From positions 620,001 to 684,000 of the forward strand of contig JAUKTV010000015.1 in assembly GCA_030549205.1 (NCBI GenBank): a DNA stretch of 64,000 bases, read 5' to 3'. Made by a program: the position numbers and the translations under genes. Positions 57,690 through 64,000 of this stretch are shown one piece after another. The notes under the pieces were generated by a model. That model was given only the letters and a program-made list of their open reading frames with translations, had not been told where the DNA came from and made no database searches. Numbering within the stretch: position 1 is the stretch's first letter; each line of letters opens with the position of its first letter. This DNA comes from Apiosordaria backusii (taxonomy: Eukaryota; Ascomycota; Sordariomycetes; Sordariales; Lasiosphaeriaceae).

Positions 57690-60600
57690 AGGACCACGAG
57701 CTACACATCAGCGAGGTCGCTGCTGTACAGAGGAGGGGCATAAAAGACAAAAGATTGCGAGTAGCAGCGCGTTGGAAGGGTTTCCAAACGCAAGCACTCG
57801 TGGACAGTGGAGCAGAAGTGGACTTGATTTCACCAAGACTTGTGCAACAAGCCCGGGTTCCATGGAGAAAGAAGGAAGAAGAGGTCGTCATGAAGGGACC
57901 CTTCCCTACACAGTTGGTAACCAGAGAGACGTTGCCACTGGACATCACAGTGTCAGGAAAAACAACGACAGTGATTTTCGACATCGTGGACATGGGGCCA
58001 GAAAAAGACATGATTCTAGGGCAGCCATGGCACGAGGACTACGACCCAGACATCCGTTGGAAGGATGGTGGCCACCTACGACCGAGGACAAATCGGGAGT
58101 ATCCAACCAACGATGGGAGATCAGGAGCACGGCAGGAGCAGAGTGCGGGACAAGCACCCTCCACGGCACCACCGCAAGAGACACGGGAAATATTGGTGTA
58201 CTCAATTGACACAGGCGGCAAGATCGAAGAAGTAGGGTTGGTAGGAACAGTTGCGTTGGTGGAAATTGCGGCAGCAATGAAGGACAAATACGCTTATTAC
58301 AACAATTTGAAGAGAAGCGAGAAAAAGGAGGTACCGCCGGAATATCAAGGGCATCCAGTGTTCACGGCAAAGCACCTTCAGGGCCTACCAGAGAGGGGAC
58401 CATGGGACCATGAGATCAAGCTTAAGGAAGGAGCAAAGCTCAAACTCTTTCAGGTCTACCACACCAACGACAAGCAGAGTGGGGAGTTACGGAAGTATGT
58501 GGACGAGAATCTTAAGAGGGGACACATCAGAGCATCCACATCGCCAGCCGGATATCCTGTTTTCTTCGTGCCAAAGAAGGACGGGAGTCCACGACTGTGT
58601 GTGGATTATCGACAGCTGAATCAGGAGACGGTGAAGAACGGTTACCCGCTGCCACTGATTTCGCGGCTGCGAAGTCAACTGTCAGGGGCACAATGGTTCA
58701 CCAGACTTGATATGCCAGTTGGGTACGCGCACATACGAATTAAGGAGGGAGACGAATGGAAGACGGCTTTTCGCACGCCTTACGGGCATTTCGAGTACCT
58801 CGTTATGCCGTTTGGGCTCACAAACGCACCAGCGACTTTCCAGGCCCTCGTTGATCACACGATTCGCCAGTATCTCGACAAAACAGCAGTGTGCTACCTC
58901 GACGACGTTCTCATCTACTCACGCACTCTGGAAGAACACAAACAGCACGTCAAGAAGATTCTGGACGCGCTACATGGAGCAGGACTATCGGTCAACAAGG
59001 ACAAGAGCGAGTTCCATGTGCAGGAGACGGTCTATCTCGGGTATCTGATCTCGCCGGGAGAAGTGCGAATGGAACCAGGGAAGATCGCGGCAGTCAAGGA
59101 CTGGCCGAGACCACAGGGAGAAACACCCGAACAGCTGAAGACAAGAGTTCGAGAATTTCTGGGATTCACCAATTTTTATCGAATGTTCATACGGAACTAC
59201 GGCGCCATTGCAAAACCATTGAACGACCTAACCAAGAAGGACGCCGAGTTCAAATGGAAAGAAGAACAGGAAGAGGCTTTTCAAGCCATCAAGAACGCCA
59301 TTACGGCGGACCCAGTACTCAAGCTTCCGGATCCAGGACGACCTTTCGAAGTTGAGACAGACGCTTCCGACTACGCCATAGGAGGACAGCTAGGACAACG
59401 AGACCAGGACGGGAAGTTGCACCCGGTAGCATTCTTTTCGAAGAAGCTGGAGGGACCACGCAAGAACTACCCAATCCACGACAAGGAGCTGCTTGCCATC
59501 ATCGAGGCTTTCGAGGAATGGAGACCCTATCTCAGCGGGACCAACTACGAGGTACAGGTCTACACGGATCACAAAAACTTGAAGTATTTCACTACTACCA
59601 AGGTCCTCAACGCCAGGCAAGGCAGGTGGTCAGAATTCCTGTCTGAGTTCAATTTTCAGATTCATTACAAGAAGGGATCCGAGAACGCGAGAGCGGACGC
59701 TCTAAGCAGAAGGGCGGACCACCACGAAGAGAAAGTGGCGGAAGAATCACCACCATTGTTGCAGGAAACAACAGAAGGCACACTGAGGCACCCGCTCCAG
59801 CAGTGGGCTGAGTGTTGCGCAGTGTACCGAGAAGAATCAACAGCCAACAAATATCAGAGCAACATCGGCAGCGACGAGCAGGAACGATGGGCTGAACTGG
59901 AATCCTTGGGGGTCCAGAAGGACGACAATTACCGGCTCTGGTATCACAATCGAGCTTATGTCGAGCCAGAACAGCGGAAGGCATTGATTCGGGAAATCCA
60001 CGAGTCGAAGCTCGGGGGACACATGGGAGTGGCCAAAACGACAGAGAAGATCAGACAACACTTCAATTGGCCAGGACTGAGAAAGGACGTTGAGGAAACG
60101 CTGCGAGAATGTGACCTTTGCAGAAGAACGAAGGCAGAGAGACACAAGCCTTACGGATTCCTGGAGCCATTACCAGTGGCAAAACAACCATGGAGCTCAG
60201 TGACGATGGACTTTATCACCAAGCTACCACATTCCAAGGACACGGTCACAGGAGTCAAGTATGACAGCATCCTCACGGTCGTCGACAGACTCACCAAGTG
60301 GGCATACTTCCTGCCCTACAGGGAAACTTGGACGGCGGAAAAATTGGCGGATGTGGTGTTTCGGAACGTCACGGCGACACACACATGGCCAAGGGAATTC
60401 ATCACGGATCGCGACACCAAGTTCGTGTCGAAGTTTTGGAAGGCTCTGATGGAGCAAGTAGGAGTGAAAAGCAAGGCATCGTCAGCATATCACCCGCAGA
60501 CGGACGGACAAACAGAAAGGCTCAACCAGATCGTTGAACAGTATCTTCGGAACTACATCAATTTCGAACAAGACAACTGGGTTGAACTTTTGCCAGCAGC

Positions 60601-61402
60601 ACAACTCGCCTACAACACAGCGCCCACAGAAACAACAAAAGTCACGCCATTCTTCGCGAATTATGGGTTCGAGGCAGATCTACGACAAGGACCAGAGGCA
60701 AGAGTGCCCAGGGCGGCAGCAAAAGCAGGGAAACTACACATGCTGCACGCCAAACTTAAGGAAGAACTCGAGTTCGTTCGGGAACGCATGCGCAAGTACT
60801 ACAACGTCAAACGGCTCGAGGGACCTCGCTTGAAGAGGGGGGATAAAGTGTTTCTTTCAACACGAAATTTGCGCACAAAACGACCAAGTAAGAAGCTGGA
60901 CCACAGGAGGGTAGGACCTTTTACGGTCGGGGAAAAGGTGTCAGAAACGGCTTTCAGGCTCAGACTACCAGACACTATGCGACTACGATCGAACACCTTT
61001 CACATTTCACTCTTGGAACCGGCACCACGGGCGGCCAGCCTAGACACACAAGTAGAAGCCGAGGACGAGGAAGAAGAGTACGATGTGGAAGAAGTATTGG
61101 ACTCTCGCATTAATAACAAACAACTGGAGTATTTGGTTAGCTGGTTGGACTACCCGGCTACGGATAACTCATGGGAGCCCGCCACGAACCTCAACTGCCC
61201 TGAGAAGCTGGAGGAATTCCATCGAAGGAACCCTGGGAGGCCAGGGGCGGGGAACAGCGAGGTGAACCCGGCGGCAAGCCAAGACCCAAGTCACCAGCGG
61301 GATCAGCGAACCCGCCTGGGAAGTCTTGGCCAAGCCAGTCCAACGGCGCGGAGGTCCAGTCGAAAGAGGGGTCCAGTAAAGGTGGGGAGGCGGCCTTGTT
61401 AG
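57557..61402 (+). CDS. pol: Retrotransposon Pol (protease, RT, RNase H, integrase, chromodomain)
   Basis: The frame is -1 relative to Gag. Numbered from an ATG at 57557 it has 1281 codons, but entry by frameshifting at 57647 is more likely. Aspartic protease LVDSGAEVDL has its Asp at 83. Reverse transcriptase shows FVPKKDGSPRLCVDYRQLN, LDMPVGYAHIRI and YLDD at 447-450. RNase H has TDASDYA (Asp 602). Integrase has the HHCC region (GGHMG, CDLC), then Asp 885, Asp 951 and Glu 987, an exact D,D(35)E. A chromodomain (about 1175-1230, YLVSWLDYPATDNSWEPATNL) closes the protein, placing the element among chromoviruses. All catalytic residues are present. Confidence 0.96.
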   Translation: MERGPTTMVSRFRTAGQFDERGRSEGTTTVGKRTTAFRGGRKPLKDHELHISEVAAVQRRGIKDKRLRVAARWKGFQTQALVDSGAEVDLISPRLVQQARVPWRKKEEEVVMKGPFPTQLVTRETLPLDITVSGKTTTVIFDIVDMGPEKDMILGQPWHEDYDPDIRWKDGGHLRPRTNREYPTNDGRSGARQEQSAGQAPSTAPPQETREILVYSIDTGGKIEEVGLVGTVALVEIAAAMKDKYAYYNNLKRSEKKEVPPEYQGHPVFTAKHLQGLPERGPWDHEIKLKEGAKLKLFQVYHTNDKQSGELRKYVDENLKRGHIRASTSPAGYPVFFVPKKDGSPRLCVDYRQLNQETVKNGYPLPLISRLRSQLSGAQWFTRLDMPVGYAHIRIKEGDEWKTAFRTPYGHFEYLVMPFGLTNAPATFQALVDHTIRQYLDKTAVCYLDDVLIYSRTLEEHKQHVKKILDALHGAGLSVNKDKSEFHVQETVYLGYLISPGEVRMEPGKIAAVKDWPRPQGETPEQLKTRVREFLGFTNFYRMFIRNYGAIAKPLNDLTKKDAEFKWKEEQEEAFQAIKNAITADPVLKLPDPGRPFEVETDASDYAIGGQLGQRDQDGKLHPVAFFSKKLEGPRKNYPIHDKELLAIIEAFEEWRPYLSGTNYEVQVYTDHKNLKYFTTTKVLNARQGRWSEFLSEFNFQIHYKKGSENARADALSRRADHHEEKVAEESPPLLQETTEGTLRHPLQQWAECCAVYREESTANKYQSNIGSDEQERWAELESLGVQKDDNYRLWYHNRAYVEPEQRKALIREIHESKLGGHMGVAKTTEKIRQHFNWPGLRKDVEETLRECDLCRRTKAERHKPYGFLEPLPVAKQPWSSVTMDFITKLPHSKDTVTGVKYDSILTVVDRLTKWAYFLPYRETWTAEKLADVVFRNVTATHTWPREFITDRDTKFVSKFWKALMEQVGVKSKASSAYHPQTDGQTERLNQIVEQYLRNYINFEQDNWVELLPAAQLAYNTAPTETTKVTPFFANYGFEADLRQGPEARVPRAAAKAGKLHMLHAKLKEELEFVRERMRKYYNVKRLEGPRLKRGDKVFLSTRNLRTKRPSKKLDHRRVGPFTVGEKVSETAFRLRLPDTMRLRSNTFHISLLEPAPRAASLDTQVEAEDEEEEYDVEEVLDSRINNKQLEYLVSWLDYPATDNSWEPATNLNCPEKLEEFHRRNPGRPGAGNSEVNPAASQDPSHQRDQRTRLGSLGQASPTARRSSRKRGPVKVGRRPC
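57647..57678 (+). promoter_or_regulatory. Programmed -1 ribosomal frameshift signal
   Basis: The heptamer GGGAAAA at 57647-57653 is in Gag frame as G GGA AAA, fitting X XXY YYZ. Six bases later a hairpin forms: stem CGGCCT (57660-57665) with AGGCCG (57673-57678) and a 7-base loop. Slipping back one base enters the Pol frame exactly, and the site lies inside the Gag/Pol overlap, 34 bases before the Gag stop codon. Confidence 0.8.
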
Positions 61403-61820
61403 CGGCCTGCTCTTCCCGCTCAACTCTCTCCAACTCCTCTACACTGTCGAAACCACGAGATACAGCCCGCGACATTTTCTCTAACCAGGCCTTCTTTTGG
61501 CGACGAAGTCGACGAACCTTGGCGTTAGCGGCTTCGGCCAATTCTTCAGCTCGTTCGAGCTCGGCTTCGACAGCGTCGTGTTGCGAGATAATCTGCGATA
61601 GTTGACGAGGGGTGACGCCCAGGGCGTCACAATGGGGCAAGGCACGGCGGACGCACTCGTGGCAACGAGAGGAGTCGGTAGAAAGAATGCAGGAGAGCTT
61701 GCGGGAAGCACACGAGGAACAAGGTGTAGGCATCGCGATCGAATGGCGGAGGACCTTCTCTGCAAGGCCTTGACGGCTTAGCGTTTTAGGATGTTTCTGC
61801 TTGCTTACACGGTTAGACAT
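61191..61820 (-). CDS. Antisense ORF: Zn(II)2Cys6-type protein with coiled coil, 209 aa
   Basis: The ORF lies between Pol and the 3' LTR on the opposite strand; its last 212 bases run antisense to the end of Pol. The first Met is at 61820; the frame stays open upstream into the LTR. Cysteines at 34, 37, 44, 53, 56 and 64 give C-x2-C-x6-C-x8-C-x2-C-x7-C, the Gal4-type Zn2Cys6 pattern, with basic residues (ASRK, VRR) as in DNA-binding clusters. After a linker, residues about 75-120 form a coiled coil (AVEAELERAEELAEAANAKV), matching the Zn cluster-linker-dimer layout of Gal4 proteins. A Pro/Ser/acidic tail follows. I recall similar stand-alone hypothetical proteins in many fungal genomes beside transposons, but have not verified this. 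Role unknown; regulation of the element is inference. Confidence 0.75.
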   Translation of the reverse strand: MSNRVSKQKHPKTLSRQGLAEKVLRHSIAMPTPCSSCASRKLSCILSTDSSRCHECVRRALPHCDALGVTPRQLSQIISQHDAVEAELERAEELAEAANAKVRRLRRQKKAWLEKMSRAVSRGFDSVEELERVEREEQAANKAASPPLLDPSFDWTSAPLDWLGQDFPGGFADPAGDLGLGLPPGSPRCSPPLASQGSFDGIPPASQGS

Positions 61821-61916
61821 CGTGAAGGAAGAAAGGATATGAGGAGAGGGACCTACTAAGAGGAAAAGAAATGGTTGTTGGCCAGACCTTAACCAAGGTC
61901 GTCGGGACGTCGACCT

Positions 61917-61930
61917 GGGGAGGAGGGGAA
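61917..61930 (+). other. Polypurine tract
   Basis: GGGGAGGAGGGGAA lies three bases before the 3' LTR, the expected site of plus-strand DNA priming during reverse transcription. Confidence 0.8.
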
Positions 61931-61933
61931 TCG

Positions 61934-62334
61934 TGTTACGTTCTTGAATGCGGACTCCCGGCAGCCTCGGCCAATCAGAAGGAAGAAGGGGACAGCCAAT
62001 CAAAGGAATAGGAGACAGACCTACCAGGAAAGGATCATTGGGATAAAAGCACGATCCGGAAGTAGGATCGTTGGATCATTGTGATGATCCAGCGATCCGG
62101 CTCTAGGGGATCATTAAGGAAGGACAATGATCCAGGAAATGATGGTCTATATATACAAGGAACTAGATAGCTCGTAGATAGTTCCGCAGTATGCAATCAC
62201 AGCTTGTATTCACGGTATCTTGTGTTTACATCGAGACATCTTGTTGTGCACTGTTTAGCTGCACCGAACCAATTGTCAGAAGTTACCTTCAACCGAATAT
62301 CCCTTTCAGAGGTTCTGTACAGGGGTTCGTCACA
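61934..62334 (+). repeat. 3' LTR
   Basis: Same ends as the 5' LTR (TGTTACG ... GTCACA). It differs by roughly fifteen substitutions, nearly all transitions, and several one- to three-base indels. It retains the TATA-like motif and CGG-N4-CCG (61951-61960). On the opposite strand it would be the upstream region of the antisense ORF. Confidence 0.93.
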
Positions 62335-62670
62335 CTATTTTAAATGTTAAGATATTTAAGTAAGAATGTTGTAAAAATAATTAAAATAGGGCTATGAACT
62401 TGAAAAAACCGCAGTGTAATCTCAGACCTCTTTCTTATTGTTTGCGCGAAGGGACCTACAAATACCTGGAAGTGGCCAGTGTAGGGCCTACACTTAACCC
62501 CGGAGGGAAGAAAAGAGGTCTGAACCTCTGAGATTAGGCCTTAGATGATCTTAAAGGGTAAAATTAGGCAGTTTAACGTCGAATGTCTCACTCTACAAAA
62601 CATGACATCGGACTGTTAAACAACTTTACTGCAAGTTTACCGTCTTGCAAGTTCAGATACCTACCCAGCT
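62335..62670. other. Short A/T-rich flank, then a hairpin repeat
   Basis: The first 60 bases continue the RIP-type A/T-rich composition. The rest has normal composition and contains the inverted repeat listed separately. No gene seen. Confidence 0.5.
62415..62538. repeat. MITE-like inverted repeat
   Basis: The arms TAATCTCAGACCTCTTTCTT (62417-62436) and 62508-62536 (ending CTCTGAGATTA) are reverse complements apart from an 8-base insertion and one extra base in the right arm. The middle holds a second palindrome, GTGTAG-GGC-CTACAC. The outer ends ATCTCAGA/TCTGAGAT are flanked by TA on both sides, as in Tc1/mariner-type MITEs. It may equally be a transcript hairpin. Confidence 0.5.
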
Positions 62671-63919
62671 ATGGACCGCAATCAACCACCGGTTAGTTTT
62701 GGCTTTAGTAGCACCAGTCCCCCTGTATTGCCCGTTACGGCCTCAGATCTCACAGTCATCTTTGAGTGGGTAGCCCTGCTTCCACTTGCCGTCTATCTCG
62801 CGAACAACCGGCTTCATCCCCGTCGGCCTGTTTCCCCGGCTGGGCGTGCAGGGCACCCTTGCCGACCTACTCCAGCATGGAGCCGACTTTCTAGACCGCG
62901 CTTCATCAGTGAGCGAGCTCCGCCAGACCGTGTGGGGGGGCAGTATATTTCCATGCGCCAACGGTGCCGCCAGTAACATACTTGCTACCTACGCGCTTAG
63001 ACACATCCCGCTAGAGCAGATCTCTGATAAGAAGGAAACCCCGAAGATGGATTTTCGACGTTCCCAGACACTCCACGTTCTACACTGCACCGGCCCTGCC
63101 GCCTCGAGCCCCTCCCGAGTCTTCCCATATTATATTCCTTTCATCCTCGAGGTCCTCACGCTTCTCTGCATACTGGGCGTATGTACTGTCATGGTCCTCT
63201 TCGGCCTATACGGGACGGCTGCCGCACTATTTATTTGCGTTTTGTTTTTCGCCTCGAAACAACTCACTCGTGTGGACCGACCCGCCGGGTACCTCCGAAA
63301 CAACGAGGGAGATGCCCCAGGCTGCATGCTAGTAGCGCTCCATGAGAACGCGTCAACGTGGTATCTTTACATTGGATCCCGCGCCGTTATTGACAGCCTG
63401 CTTAACAAAACTATGATCGAGTCTATCACATCCCGGTTAGGCGAGAATGCCTTGCTGGCCCATTTCTGGCGCATCCTCGCGGCTGGGCAGCTTGTCGCTA
63501 TGACGTACGTTGCGGCTCAGAAGGGATGGGACGGTGTCGCACTGCTCGCTCTCGTGGTCGTCGCCTGGGTGTTCGACTGGGTGGTCTACAGTGATGACAA
63601 GCTGGCCGAGACGTGGCTCCGCCATGAGCGTGTTGACATTAAGGCGCGAAGCTTCCAGTTTAGCGGGCGCACTTCGATGCTGGGGGCGATCCAGGTCCTG
63701 AGTAAAAGCTCGGTCACGTCATGGATGGATGGCATCCTGGCGCCCTCGCCCCGGAGGGATTCACTGCTGTCGGAACTAGGGATCCCGCAACCGGAGCTGG
63801 AGAAGGCCTTGAGTACACGCGACAGGGAGTGGGTAGATCTGCACAAATCATTAGTATGGAGGGCAGTGGAAACTATAAATAAGTCGAGCAATGCTGGGAT
63901 TCCTGTTAAAGGCAGCTAA
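62671..63919 (+). CDS. Unrecognised multi-pass membrane protein with apparent +1 frameshift
   Basis: The N-terminal frame from the ATG at 62671 reads to the hydrophobic segment WVALLPLAVYLANN. The protein then continues in the next frame (GFIPVGLFPRLGVQGTLADLL) to the stop at 63919. The second frame has no ATG near its start and a stop at 62771. No convincing intron bridges them; one extra base near 62809-62812 would explain the break. Membrane segments: one in the N-terminus, a pair at about FILEVLTLLCILGVCTVMVL and AAALFICVLFFA, and a pair at about WRILAAGQLVAMTYVA and VALLALVVVAWVFDWVV. VWGGSIFPCANGAASNILATYA looks conserved. I recall this as a fungal family of unknown function. It may be a pseudogene beside the transposon. 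Confidence 0.6.
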
Positions 63920-64000
63920 ACCTAAAGCCTGCCACTTAGTGCTTTAGTTACGGTACTAAAGGACGTGGACCTGCTGGAAATAAACGTGGGGCAGTTTGTA

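Larger units (their letters stand above)
55106..62334 (+). mobile_element. Full-length Ty3/gypsy chromovirus LTR retrotransposon
   Basis: The element is about 7.2 kb, bounded by LTRs of 404 and 401 bp that begin TGTTACG and end GTCACA. It encodes Gag and Pol with domain order protease, reverse transcriptase, RNase H, integrase, chromodomain, all uninterrupted. A polypurine tract (61917-61930) precedes the 3' LTR. Composition is normal, unlike the RIP relic around it. No exact target-site duplication is seen (TTAAT before, CTATT after). An antisense ORF lies between Pol and the 3' LTR. Intact frames and similar LTRs suggest recent insertion; current activity is not shown. Confidence 0.95.

Noticed and set aside
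55101..62339. Target-site duplication of the retrotransposon
   Set aside because: TTAAT before and CTATT after agree at only three of five bases, so no duplication is claimed.
1..64000. CRISPR array, bacterial operon or phage features
   Set aside because: Spliced genes and fungal families throughout; no regularly spaced repeat array of that kind is present.

Overview
The window is nuclear DNA of a filamentous ascomycete, most likely a Sordariomycete. Evidence: most genes carry one to seven short introns (about 50-110 nt) with GTRNGT donors and CTAAC/CTGAC branch sites; there are HET, Clr5, 2EXR and short-tyrosinase genes; intergenic DNA is long and rich in CCTA/TAGG; and there is an extremely A+T-rich block of the kind left by repeat-induced point mutation (RIP). 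The species cannot be named from sequence alone.

Layout. 0-20 kb: a small secreted cysteine-rich protein (-), a secreted purine nucleoside permease-like protein (+), an IKS1-type protein kinase (+), a 56-residue Cys/His protein split by one intron (+), an FTA2-like protein (-), an MDR oxidoreductase (-), a short secreted tyrosinase with a GC-AG intron (-), an atypical SDR protein (-) and a secreted Asn/Gly-repeat protein (-). 20-35 kb: a 2EXR protein with an apparent frameshift (-), an unrecognised protein (+), pyruvate kinase with five exons (+), tRNA-Gly(GCC) (+), an unrecognised two-exon gene (+) and a large coiled-coil protein (+). 35-40 kb is gene-poor and holds four decayed repeat units.

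40-53 kb: a Clr5-domain protein (+), then three genes that look like an allorecognition/innate-immunity neighbourhood: a HET-domain protein (+), a DUF7708-type NLR-like protein with a decayed P-loop (-), and an eight-exon AAA ATPase with an unusual Walker A (+). The last two diverge from one short repeat-bearing promoter. An FAD monooxygenase (-) follows.

53-62.4 kb: an A+T-saturated RIP relic in which a fossil zinc knuckle can still be read (Cys/His codons turned into Tyr codons). A young, coding-intact Ty3/gypsy chromovirus is inserted into it (55106-62334). The element has 404/401-bp LTRs, Gag, and Pol with protease, RT, RNase H, integrase and chromodomain. Gag and Pol overlap at a textbook -1 frameshift signal (GGGAAAA, then a 6-bp hairpin). 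Between Pol and the 3' LTR lies an antisense ORF for a 209-residue protein with an exact Zn(II)2Cys6 cysteine pattern followed by a coiled coil. Each LTR carries CGG-N4-CCG, the class of site such proteins usually bind. This possible retrotransposon-encoded regulator is the most interesting candidate in the window. A hairpin/MITE-like repeat and a multi-pass membrane protein gene with an apparent one-base frameshift close the window.

Gene models were spliced by eye. Phase agreement across every listed exon joint was checked by hand, but no alignment or expression data were available.
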